Origin: Candidatus Atribacteria bacterium | GTDB lineage: Bacteria > Atribacterota > Phoenicimicrobiia > Phoenicimicrobiales > Stramentimicrobiaceae | DNA: 51,874 nucleotides | Assembly (NCBI GenBank): GCA_029556475.1 | Contig: JAKQEP010000121.1 | Coordinates: 1 to 51,874, forward strand | Reading direction: 5' to 3' | Shown: positions 44,559 through 51,665 of the stretch, piece by piece | Numbering within the stretch: position 1 is the first letter of the stretch | Layout of the letters: every line of letters begins with the position of its first letter | Program-made: the position numbers and the translations under genes | The notes under the pieces: generated by a model | Databases searched by the model: none | What the model saw: the letters and a program-made list of their open reading frames with translations, nothing else | What the model was told of the DNA's origin: nothing

Positions 44559-45605
44559 ATGAATATAACAGAATTACTGCATCTTACCAGTGATATGGAG
44601 GCGTCTGACTTACACCTGACCGTTGGTGTCCCGCCTACCTTGCGAATCCATGGTTTACTTACCAAATTGGATTATCCTGAATTAAATGAGAGTGATGTTT
44701 ACGAGATGCTCTATAGCATATTGAGTGAAGAGCACCGTAAAAAATTTGAAACACTAAAAGAAATTGACTTTTCTTTAGAGATTGTCAATGGAGCTCGTTT
44801 CAGGGTGAATGTTTTTATGCACAGGCGTGGTATAGCCGGTGCCTTTCGGTTAATTCCCGAACAACTTAAAACATTGGAAGAATTAGGACTACCTCAGAAT
44901 TTATCCGAATTCACCAAAAAACCAAAAGGACTGGTTTTAATGACCGGACCTACCGGAAGCGGGAAATCAACGACTATCTCTACCCTTATTGATATTATTA
45001 ATGAAAAACAAAGGCTTCATATTATAACCATTGAGGACCCCATTGAATTCATTCATCACCACAAAAACTGTATTATTGATCAGCGTGAAGTTGGGCTTCA
45101 TACTAATTCCTTTTCCTATGCCTTAAGAAGCGCCTTAAGAGAAGACCCCGATGTTATAATGGTGGGGGAAATGAGAGATTTAGAAACTATATCTATGGCT
45201 GTTACTGCAGCCGAAACAGGTCATCTGGTATTTTCTACCTTGCATACCAATAGTGCTGCCGAAACAGTGGAAAGAATCATTGATGTTTTCCCGGCACATC
45301 AACAGAGGCAAATCCGGATACAGCTGGCTGAGTCACTGCAGGGAGTTGTAACCCAGACTTTACTACCCAATGTAGACCAGACAAAACGATTGCCTGCTGT
45401 GGAGATAATGATAGCAACGCCGGCAATTAAAAACATTATCAGGGAAGAACGGATTCATATGATTCCGGCTATAATACAGGCATCACAGCAATATGGGATG
45501 CAGACAATGGATCAATCCATACGTCAATTGTTTCTATCACATCAAATAGACAGGGAAACAGCTCTATCCAAAGCCAATGACCCAAAATTTGTAGTATCTT
45601 ATTAA
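44559..45605 (+). CDS. pilT: Type IV pilus retraction ATPase PilT
   Basis: Hexameric secretion-type ATPase powering pilus retraction. 348 aa. N-terminal PAS-like domain (EASDLHLTVGVPPTLRIHG), Walker A GPTGSGKSTT, Asp box IEDPIEFIHHHK, Walker B VGEMRDLET, the His box TGHLVFSTLHTNSA, and AESLQGVVTQTLLP. ATG 44559 is preferred to 44553: GAGGT spaces six bases from it. The usual C-terminal AIRNLIRE-type motif is present (PAIKNIIREERIH). No pilin or pilB gene is in the window. Confidence 0.95.
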   Translation: MNITELLHLTSDMEASDLHLTVGVPPTLRIHGLLTKLDYPELNESDVYEMLYSILSEEHRKKFETLKEIDFSLEIVNGARFRVNVFMHRRGIAGAFRLIPEQLKTLEELGLPQNLSEFTKKPKGLVLMTGPTGSGKSTTISTLIDIINEKQRLHIITIEDPIEFIHHHKNCIIDQREVGLHTNSFSYALRSALREDPDVIMVGEMRDLETISMAVTAAETGHLVFSTLHTNSAAETVERIIDVFPAHQQRQIRIQLAESLQGVVTQTLLPNVDQTKRLPAVEIMIATPAIKNIIREERIHMIPAIIQASQQYGMQTMDQSIRQLFLSHQIDRETALSKANDPKFVVSY

Positions 45606-45702
45606 AAGATGTCTCTTAAAATAAATGTGGTTGTTTAACAAAAAATCAAAAAAAAGTATATGTCAAAAAATGTTTTAATCTAAAATGAACTACACAATAT
45701 TT

Positions 45703-45731
45703 TTGACTTTAAAGTCACTATTGAGTAAAAT
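45703..45731 (+). promoter_or_regulatory. Promoter of the T-box/hisS-asnS-aspS operon
   Basis: TTGACT (45703-45708), exactly 17 bp, TAAAAT (45726-45731). The -35 box is embedded in the perfect 14-bp palindrome TGACTTTAAAGTCA (45704-45717). Transcription should begin near 45738, about 46 nt before stem I of the T-box. Confidence 0.65.
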
Positions 45732-45783
45732 ATTTCCAGAATTTGTACTTTTTGAAAATTAATATTAATAAATATTGGAAATA

Positions 45784-45999
45784 GATGGAAAGGGGAGAGT
45801 AGATTGCTTCTTTTCGAATCGAAAGACATCCCCGGGCATCATTTTTAAATAATAGCTTACAACATCTGTCTATTCGTTACAGTGCGTTAAAAGAATGAGC
45901 GGAATGGCTTTTCTAACCATTCAAAAAGGGTGGCACCGCGAAAATAAATTTTCGTCCCTGATAGTATTATTTGTAATTTATAATATTATCAGGGTTTTT
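45784..45999 (+). promoter_or_regulatory. T-box riboswitch (predicted tRNA-Asp-sensing), transcription attenuator, short stem I
   Basis: The T-box sequence AGGGTGGCACCGCG is at 45927-45940, and its 5' AGGG can pair with CCCT at 45956-45959 to form the antiterminator. Stem I: GATG/CATC (45784-45787 with 45837-45840), an internal loop, GGGGA/TCCCC (45792-45796 with 45829-45833), then the specifier loop with GAGTA on the 5' side and GAA-A-GAC-A on the 3' side, capped by GATT/AATC and an 11-nt loop. The specifier reads GAC (Asp; 45825-45827). The bulge UGGC would pair with G73-CCA, as in tRNA-Asp (tRNA-His has C73). The whole stem I is about 57 nt, against about 100 nt in classical T-boxes. A small hairpin at 45866-45882 may be stem III. 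Terminator at 45956-45999. Confidence 0.88.
45956..45999 (+). terminator. T-box terminator hairpin
   Basis: CCCTGATA (45956-45963) pairs with TATCAGGG (45987-45994), extended inward by A/T pairs, then TTTTT. Its 5' strand competes with the antiterminator, as required for attenuation. Confidence 0.88.
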
Positions 46000-46036
46000 C
46001 TTTAATTATTATTGTGGGTATAATTGAGAGTTATAA

Positions 46037-46071
46037 AGTTTTTAGTTTATAGTTAATAGTTTTTAGTAAAA
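46037..46071 (+). repeat. Heptad array
   Basis: AGTTTTT AGTTTAT AGTTAAT AGTTTTT AGTAAAA, followed by AGACAAAGAAAATGCAAA. The array plus tail recurs at 49348-49382, where one extra GGTTTTT heptad is inserted. Confidence 0.78.
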
Positions 46072-46126
46072 GACAAAGAAAATGCAAAGATATGATAAAG
46101 GGTGTGGGTATAAGTGTATGCAAAAA

Positions 46127-46161
46127 TGTCGTTGGCCGTTGGTGTTTAGTCGTTGGTTAAA
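46127..46161 (+). repeat. Heptad array, GC-richer subfamily
   Basis: TGTCGTT GGCCGTT GGTGTTT AGTCGTT GGTTAAA, followed by ATGCAAAGA. Same 7-nt period as the AT-rich arrays. Confidence 0.7.
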
Positions 46162-46224
46162 ATGCAAAGAAAAAGATGCGGGGAAAAGTGAGGGAGTAAA
46201 AAGATAAAGAGGACTTTCCTCTCC

Positions 46225-46270
46225 TGTCATTGAGAGCGAACATAGAGAGCGAAGCAATCTCATCCACTCC
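46225..46270 (+). repeat. CATTGC-type element, 5'-half form
   Basis: TGTCATTGAGAGCGAAC, then TAGAGAGCGAAGCAATCTCAT. A second copy at 49538-49582 matches closely over the GCGAAGCAATCTCAT half. It resembles the widespread intergenic family that reads TGTCATTGCGAG...GAAGCAATCTC in many bacterial phyla. Confidence 0.65.
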
Positions 46271-46375
46271 TGCCCGCAATGAATGTAGTAATGAGTGATA
46301 GATAAAAAATAATAAGCAAAATACTAATAGTCTGCAACCAGAAAGAAAAATTATTATGTGGAAATAATTGGATGT

Positions 46376-46420
46376 GATTGCCACGACATACTTTCAGTAT
46401 GTCTCGCAATGACAAAAAAT
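46376..46420. repeat. CATTGC-type palindromic element with inner stem GACATAC/GTATGTC
   Basis: Outer arms GATTGCCAC and TCGCAATGACAAAAAA enclose the inner hairpin GACATAC-TTTCA-GTATGTC (46385-46403). Compare 51614-51655, with the same outer arms and a different inner hairpin. Confidence 0.72.
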
Positions 46421-46505
46421 AGGGATCATTGCGAAGCGGTGCAACCACTGCTGAATTCTCGTACTCTGATGTCAAATATTTTTTACATTTATATTGGTCT
46501 TTATA

Positions 46506-46568
46506 TCTAACTAAATACTAAATACCAACGACCATCAACTATCGACTGACGACTATCGACCATCGACC
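46506..46568 (-). repeat. Nine-unit heptad array (inverted)
   Basis: On the minus strand nine units in perfect 7-nt phase: GGTCGAT GGTCGAT, AGTCGTC AGTCGAT, AGTTGAT GGTCGTT, GGTATTT AGTATTT, AGTTAGA. A 26-bp stretch (46509-46534) is an exact inverted copy of 49281-49306. Confidence 0.85.
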
Positions 46569-46622
46569 AAAATGTCATTACAAATGACGCATTATGAAGT
46601 TATGAAGATAAAGGAGAGAATT

Positions 46623-47885
46623 GTGTTAGCAAAAGTACCCAAGGGAACCAATGATATACTGCCTGAGCAGATAGATTGCTGGTATTATTTGGAAAATAAG
46701 ACCAGAGAAGTATTACAGAATTATGGCTATCGGGAGATAAGGACTCCTGCCTTTGAGCATACTGAATTATTTGTAAGAGGGATTGGGGAGACAACCGATA
46801 TTGTACAGAAAGAGATGTTTACCTTTCAAGACCGAAAAGGCAGAAGCCTTACCCTCCGACCTGAGGGAACTGCGCCCGTGGTAAGAGCGTATTTGGAGCA
46901 CAATCTTGGCAGAGAAAACCCCCTCAGCAAACTGTTCTATATCGGGAGTATGTTTCGTTGTGAAAAGCCGCAGGCAGGCAGATACCGTCAATTTAATCAA
47001 TTTGGTGCAGAGGCTATTGGCTCTCCTTTACCCGTAATTGATGCGGAGATAATAGCTGCTGCCCTCTCTATTTATAAACAATTAGGATTGACTGATTTAA
47101 AACTGATGCTCAATAGTGTAGGATGTCGAAAATGCAGGCCTCAATATTTAAAAGCATTAAAAGATTATTTCGGGGAAAAGAGGGAAATGTTATGTGTTGA
47201 CTGCCGGCAGCGTTATGAACAAAATCCTCTTAGAATACTTGATTGCAAAAAAGAAAAATGCCAGTTAGTAATTAAAAAATGTCCTTCAATTTTTGAATAT
47301 TTATGTGAAGATTGTGCCAATCACTTCAACACATTAAGAAATTGTCTTGATAATATAGGTATTACCTACCAGATTAATCCTCTTCTGGTTAGAGGTTTGG
47401 ATTATTATACTAAAACTGCTTTTGAAATTGTGGCAGAAGAATTGGGAGCCCAGAATGCGGTTGGTGGTGGTGGAAGATATGATTATCTGGTAGAGGAATT
47501 GGGTGGTAAATCAACCCCCGCTGTGGGCTTTGCCGCAGGTATGGAGAGAATTTTGGAAACTATGTTAAAACAGGGTATCAGGATTCCTGTATGGGATGGA
47601 ATCAGGGTTTTTATAGCTGTTACCAGCCAGGAACAGGTTGTCACCGCTTTATCAATAGCCAATCAGATAAGGGAAAAAGGAATATCTGCAGAAATGGATT
47701 TTCTGGGAAAAAGTTTGAAATCTCAGATGAGAACGGCTAACAAATTACAGGTGCCATACGTATTAATCTTAGGTTCCGAAGAACTAAAGGAAAACAAAGT
47801 AACCATAAAAGATATGGTAAATGGTGTGCAGGAAGAAATATCTTTAAATGATATTTTAGCCTACCTGAAAAAGGCATATTTTTAA
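46623..47885 (+). CDS. hisS: Histidyl-tRNA synthetase
   Basis: Class II synthetase, 420 aa. PKGTNDILPE at the N-terminus, motif 2 region FRCEKPQAGRYRQFNQFGAEAIG, the His-specific VRGLDYYTKTAFE and GGGGRYDYLVEELGG, motif 3 PAVGFAAGMERI, and a C-terminal anticodon domain. An insertion holds several Cys pairs (CRKC, CVDC, CEDC), as in many Firmicutes enzymes. A frame opens at 46572, but GTG 46623 has AAGGAG six bases upstream and starts exactly at the conserved region; I use it. First gene of hisS-asnS-aspS. Confidence 0.95.
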   Translation: MLAKVPKGTNDILPEQIDCWYYLENKTREVLQNYGYREIRTPAFEHTELFVRGIGETTDIVQKEMFTFQDRKGRSLTLRPEGTAPVVRAYLEHNLGRENPLSKLFYIGSMFRCEKPQAGRYRQFNQFGAEAIGSPLPVIDAEIIAAALSIYKQLGLTDLKLMLNSVGCRKCRPQYLKALKDYFGEKREMLCVDCRQRYEQNPLRILDCKKEKCQLVIKKCPSIFEYLCEDCANHFNTLRNCLDNIGITYQINPLLVRGLDYYTKTAFEIVAEELGAQNAVGGGGRYDYLVEELGGKSTPAVGFAAGMERILETMLKQGIRIPVWDGIRVFIAVTSQEQVVTALSIANQIREKGISAEMDFLGKSLKSQMRTANKLQVPYVLILGSEELKENKVTIKDMVNGVQEEISLNDILAYLKKAYF

Positions 47886-47893
47886 AGAAACTT

Positions 47894-47914
47894 AAAATAA
47901 TGAATCATTATTTT
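47894..47914 (+). terminator. Hairpin between hisS and asnS
   Basis: AAAATAATG (47894-47902), loop AAT, CATTATTTT (47906-47914): a perfect 9-bp A/T-rich stem. The gap is only 68 bp and asnS has its own AGGAGG, so this may be a weak terminator or an RNA processing/stability hairpin. Confidence 0.35.
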
Positions 47915-47953
47915 ATTAAATTGTCTGTTTATAAATAAGGAGGAAGAATCCGG

Positions 47954-49249
47954 ATGAAAGAGATTACTATATCAGAGGTTGGGAATTATGATACAGAATT
48001 GGTAACCATCAAGGGATGGCTTTATAACCAGCGCTCCAGTGGCAAGGTAAAATTTATGATTATCAGAGATGGTACTGGTTTCCTGCAGGGAATACTGGTT
48101 AAAAGCGAAATTGAAGAGAAATATTTTAATCTACTTGATGGATTAAACCATGAATCTTCCATTATAGTGGGGGGGATTATAAAAAAAGAACAAAGAGCGC
48201 CAAGCGGATATGAAATGCTTGTTAAAACCATTGAAGTAGTTCAAAATGCCGAGCCTGATTACCCCATCTCTTTAAAAAAGCACGGGGTGGCTTTTCTAAT
48301 GAATTACCGGCATCTCTGGATAAGAACAGAAAGACAGAATGCAATTTTAAGAATTAGAACGGAAGTTGTGAAAACCATCCATCAGTTTTTACAGAAAAAA
48401 GGTTTTTTCCTTATTGAATCACCCATACTGACACCTGCTGCCTGTGAAGGTACCACCACCCTCTTTGAAACAGACTATTTTGGCGATAAAGCATATTTAA
48501 CCCAGAGTGGACAACTTTATAATGAGGCGGCTGCTATGGCTTTTGGCAAAGTCTATTGTTTTGGTCCCACTTTTAGAGCTGAAAAGTCTAAAACGAGAAG
48601 GCATCTGATGGAGTTCTGGATGGCTGAACCGGAGGCGGCCTATTTTGATTTTCAGGACAATAATCATTTACAGGAAGAAATGATTGTGGAGATATTTTCC
48701 CATGTATTGCACCATTGCTCACTGGAGTTAAAAATACTGGAAAGGGATATCTCTGCTTTAGAAAAGATAAAGTCTCCTTTCCCCTATTTATCTTATGATG
48801 ATGCTGTTAAATTAATTCAAAAAGAGGGGAGTACAACTCAGTGGGGAGACGATCTGACCGGTGAGGATGAGACTATTATTTCTAAATATTATGATAAACC
48901 GGTCTTTGTTCACCATTTTCCTACTAAATGCAAGGCTTTTTATATGAAACCAGACCCGGTGAATCCAGAAACAGTTTTGGGGGCTGACTTGATTGCCCCA
49001 GAAGGATTTGGCGAGATAATCGGAGGGGGAGAGCGTATTGACGATTATCAGCTTATTAAAGAGAGGATAAGGGAACATAAATTACCCGAGAAAGATTACC
49101 AATGGTATATTGATTTGAGAAAATTTGGTTCTGTACCACATTCTGGTTTTGGGCTGGGAGTGGAAAGAACCGTTGCCTGGATATGTAATCTTTCCCATAT
49201 CAGAGAAACAATACCTTTTCCCAGAATGTTAAATAAAATCTATCCTTAA
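47954..49249 (+). CDS. asnS: Asparaginyl-tRNA synthetase
   Basis: Class IIb synthetase, 431 aa. N-terminal OB anticodon-binding domain (1-110; VTIKGWLYNQRSSGKVKFMIIRDGTGFLQG), motif 2 FRAEKSKTRRHLMEFWMAEPE, and motif 3 GFGLGVERTVAWI. The motif FWMAEPE, the absence of the GAD insertion and the length separate it from AspRS. Its presence suggests direct Asn-tRNA formation, though this does not rule out an amidotransferase elsewhere. AGGAGG precedes the ATG. Sits between hisS and aspS, which are usually adjacent. Confidence 0.93.
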   Translation: MKEITISEVGNYDTELVTIKGWLYNQRSSGKVKFMIIRDGTGFLQGILVKSEIEEKYFNLLDGLNHESSIIVGGIIKKEQRAPSGYEMLVKTIEVVQNAEPDYPISLKKHGVAFLMNYRHLWIRTERQNAILRIRTEVVKTIHQFLQKKGFFLIESPILTPAACEGTTTLFETDYFGDKAYLTQSGQLYNEAAAMAFGKVYCFGPTFRAEKSKTRRHLMEFWMAEPEAAYFDFQDNNHLQEEMIVEIFSHVLHHCSLELKILERDISALEKIKSPFPYLSYDDAVKLIQKEGSTTQWGDDLTGEDETIISKYYDKPVFVHHFPTKCKAFYMKPDPVNPETVLGADLIAPEGFGEIIGGGERIDDYQLIKERIREHKLPEKDYQWYIDLRKFGSVPHSGFGLGVERTVAWICNLSHIRETIPFPRMLNKIYP

Positions 49250-49270
49250 ATTCATTAAGTTTAATAAAAC

Positions 49271-49309
49271 AGTCGTTTGTTGGTCGTTGGTATTTAGTAT
49301 TTAGTTAAA
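49271..49309 (+). repeat. Heptad array, GC-richer subfamily
   Basis: AGTCGTT, a 4-nt interruption (TGTT), then GGTCGTT GGTATTT AGTATTT AGTTAAA followed by ATGCAAATG. Positions 49281-49306 are an exact inverted copy of 46509-46534. Confidence 0.75.
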
Positions 49310-49347
49310 ATGCAAATGTCAAGCAGCGGGGATAAGCGAAAGAATAG

Positions 49348-49382
49348 AGTTTATAGTTAATAGTTTTTGGTTTTTAGTAAAA
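49348..49382 (+). repeat. Heptad array
   Basis: AGTTTAT AGTTAAT AGTTTTT GGTTTTT AGTAAAA followed by AGACAAAGAAAATGCAAA. Differs from the 46037 copy by a clean gain or loss of one heptad. Confidence 0.8.
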
Positions 49383-49537
49383 GACAAAGAAAATGCAAAT
49401 ACAAAGATGTGGGGATAAGTGAGGGAGATTTCCCCTATCCATTGCAAGAGCTTTTTCTCCCTAACAATGAGAAGGTGTTTCTCTTGTCATTGTCAGGAGC
49501 CTTTTTACTTTGTCATTGTGAAGGCACCCCTCCTTCA

Positions 49538-49582
49538 GTCATTGCGATCGAACGTAGAGAGCGAAGCAATCTCATACTCTCC
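49538..49582 (+). repeat. CATTGC-type element, second 5'-half copy
   Basis: GTCATTGCGATCGAACG, then TAGAGAGCGAAGCAATCTCAT and ACTCTCC. Near-identical to 46225-46270. Confidence 0.65.
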
Positions 49583-49674
49583 AACCCGAATCAGAAGAGT
49601 AGTAAATGAGAGAACGAAAAATGGCTTTATTCATTTTATATTAAAAATTATATTTATAAGGAGTGAACCAAAAA

Positions 49675-51474
49675 ATGATTTTACCTGAACAAAGCAAAAT
49701 TGACCCAAAAGCCTGGAAAAGGACTCATAGCTGTGGTGAATTAAACAAAAATAATATTGGTCAAACAGTAACACTGATGGGCTGGGTAAATACTTATCGG
49801 GATCATGGTGGTCTCATCTTTGTTGATTTACGGGATAGAGAAGGAAAAACGCAGGTAGTATTTGACCCGGAAATTTCTGAAGAGGCACACCTGATGGCAC
49901 ACAAAATACGAAACGAATTTGTTTTAGCCGTCAAAGGAGAAGTAATATCTCGGGGAGAAGGTGCTTTTAATCCCAATTTAAAAACTGGTGAAATTGAAGT
50001 AAGGGTGAATCAGATGAAAATTCTAAACCAATCTGAACCACCCCCCTTTAATATAGATGACCATGGTGAAATTGGAGATGATGTACGCTTGAAATATCGC
50101 TACCTGGACTTAAGAAGAACAGAAATGAAAAAAAATATTATTTTACGTCATAAAGTTTGCCTATTAATCAGAAACTTCTTGAGCGAAAGAGGCTTTTTAG
50201 AGGTAGAGACACCATTTTTAACTAAAAGCACGCCTGAAGGAGCCCGTGATTACATTGTCCCCAGCAGAGTAAACCCTGGAAAATTCTATGCTCTTCCCCA
50301 GTCTCCACAATTATTTAAGCAGTTACTTATGATTAGCGGTTTTGATAAGTATTTCCAGATAGTGAGGTGTTTTCGGGATGAAGACCTGAGAGCAGACAGA
50401 GCTCCGGAATTTACCCAGTTAGATATGGAGATGTCCTTTATTGAGCGTGAAGATTTATTCACTCTTATAGAGGATTTAATGGTCCATTTATGGAAAGAGG
50501 TCTTAGGTATTGAGATAAGCAAACCTTTTCCCAGATATGATTATAATGAAGTTGTCTCAAAATATGGTGTGGATAAACCGGATTTGAGATATGGTATGGA
50601 AATCCATAATTTAAATGAAATTTTCAGGAATACTGAATTTAAAGCCTTCTCAGAAGTGCTGTCAAAAGATGGAAAGATTGGTGCCATAAAGGTAGAGCAA
50701 CCTCAAAAATTTTCCCGTAAGAATATTGACGATCTGGAAATTTATGTAAAATCATTGGGGCTAAACGGCTTGATTTCTATTCGCTTCAAAGAAGAGAATC
50801 AGATTCAGTCATCTTTGGGAAAATATATTACTGAGGAAGAAGTGACGTTGCTGAAAAAAGAAATGCAGACAATACCTGGAGACCTTATTCTTATTGTGGC
50901 TGGAAATAGCGAAAAGGTAAATGAAGCACTCGGTCAGTTGCGTATAAAATTAGCACGCACACTGAATATTATTCCGGAGGAAGAATATAATTTTTTATGG
51001 GTTACCAATTTTCCCTTATTTGAATATTCTCAGACTGAAAAACGTTATAGCTCTATGCACCATCCCTTTACTTCTCCGGTAGATGAAGATATTCCGATGC
51101 TGGATAACAATCCCTATCAGGCTCGTTCTAAAGCTTATGATCTGGTCTTGAACGGCAATGAGATCGGGGGAGGAAGTATTCGTATCCATCGCACCGAAAT
51201 ACAGCAGAAGATATTTGACTTACTGGGGATTAAGCATGATGAAACTGTTCAAAAATTTGGCTTTCTTCTGGAAGCTTTGCAATTTGGCGCTCCACCACAC
51301 GGAGGTATTGCCTTTGGACTGGATAGAATCGTTATGTTACTGGCAGGCGCTTCTTCTATACGTGAGGTAATTGCTTTTCCTAAAACGCAAAAAGCTACCT
51401 GTCTTATGACCGGTGCGCCTTCAGAGGTTAGCCCGGAGCAGTTAAAAGAGTTGCATTTAAAAATAGACTTATAA
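49675..51474 (+). CDS. aspS: Aspartyl-tRNA synthetase (bacterial type, with GAD domain)
   Basis: Class IIb synthetase, 599 aa. OB domain (1-115; LMGWVNTYRDHGGLIFVDLRDREGKTQVVF), motif 1/2 with RYLDLRR, FLTKSTPEGARDY, FRDEDLRADRAPEFTQLDMEMSF, a GAD insertion (about 290-410), and motif 3 GIAFGLDRIVMLLAG. ATG 49675 is preferred to GTG 49663; AAGGAG lies 11 bases upstream. It is the product whose tRNA the leader at 45784 appears to sense. Both AspRS and AsnRS are present, so whether this AspRS is discriminating cannot be settled by eye. Confidence 0.95.
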   Translation: MILPEQSKIDPKAWKRTHSCGELNKNNIGQTVTLMGWVNTYRDHGGLIFVDLRDREGKTQVVFDPEISEEAHLMAHKIRNEFVLAVKGEVISRGEGAFNPNLKTGEIEVRVNQMKILNQSEPPPFNIDDHGEIGDDVRLKYRYLDLRRTEMKKNIILRHKVCLLIRNFLSERGFLEVETPFLTKSTPEGARDYIVPSRVNPGKFYALPQSPQLFKQLLMISGFDKYFQIVRCFRDEDLRADRAPEFTQLDMEMSFIEREDLFTLIEDLMVHLWKEVLGIEISKPFPRYDYNEVVSKYGVDKPDLRYGMEIHNLNEIFRNTEFKAFSEVLSKDGKIGAIKVEQPQKFSRKNIDDLEIYVKSLGLNGLISIRFKEENQIQSSLGKYITEEEVTLLKKEMQTIPGDLILIVAGNSEKVNEALGQLRIKLARTLNIIPEEEYNFLWVTNFPLFEYSQTEKRYSSMHHPFTSPVDEDIPMLDNNPYQARSKAYDLVLNGNEIGGGSIRIHRTEIQQKIFDLLGIKHDETVQKFGFLLEALQFGAPPHGGIAFGLDRIVMLLAGASSIREVIAFPKTQKATCLMTGAPSEVSPEQLKELHLKIDL

Positions 51475-51496
51475 TTACCAACCATTGCATGGTTGC

Positions 51497-51531
51497 AGTT
51501 CATAGTTTATAGTTTTTGGTTTTTGGAATAA
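51497..51531 (+). repeat. Heptad array, left arm
   Basis: AGTTCAT AGTTTAT AGTTTTT GGTTTTT GGAATAA followed by TGCAAAG. Faces the inverted array 51666-51700. Confidence 0.78.
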
Positions 51532-51558
51532 TGCAAAGATTTGGGTGTAAATGTAGGC

Positions 51559-51586
51559 GGTCGTTGGTATTTAGTAGTTAGTGAAA
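51559..51586 (+). repeat. Heptad array, GC-richer subfamily
   Basis: GGTCGTT GGTATTT AGTAGTT AGTGAAA: four units. Confidence 0.72.
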
Positions 51587-51613
51587 GAAAAAGATGTGGG
51601 AATAAGTGGATGA

Positions 51614-51655
51614 GATTGCCACACACTGCTCTCGCAGTGTTCGCAATGACAAAAA
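51614..51655. repeat. CATTGC-type palindromic element with inner stem ACACTGC/GCAGTGT
   Basis: Outer arms GATTGCCAC and TCGCAATGACAAAAAA match the element at 46376-46420. The inner hairpin ACACTGC-TCTC-GCAGTGT (51623-51640) is wholly different in sequence yet fully paired. Confidence 0.72.
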
Positions 51656-51665
51656 AAGGATAATG

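Larger units (their letters stand above)
46000..46622. repeat. Repeat-filled gap between the T-box and hisS
   Basis: About 620 bp without a credible gene. It holds three heptad arrays (46037-46071 and 46127-46161 in + orientation, 46506-46568 inverted), two CATTGC-type elements (46225-46270 and 46376-46420), and two copies of a purine-rich segment of the form ATGCAAAG...GATG(C/T)GGGG..AAGTGAGGGAG. Short ORFs here are antisense products of repeats. The T-box transcript must read through all of it to reach hisS. Confidence 0.8.
49250..49674. repeat. Repeat-filled gap between asnS and aspS
   Basis: About 425 bp with two heptad arrays (49271-49309, 49348-49382), a purine-rich segment GATGTGGGGATAAGTGAGGGAG shared with the gap before hisS, and three GTCATTG-beginning pieces (about 49485, 49511 and 49538). 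Short ORFs spanning it are repeat artefacts. No promoter or T-box was found, so aspS is probably read from the upstream operon promoter. Confidence 0.75.

Noticed and set aside
46063-46475. Minus-strand ORFs of 66-75 aa before hisS
   Set aside because: Antisense readings of the repeat block; no ribosome-binding site.
49367-49688. Small + strand ORFs (80-89 aa) between asnS and aspS
   Set aside because: They are translations of heptad, purine-rich and CATTGC repeats, with no Shine-Dalgarno and no protein-like composition.
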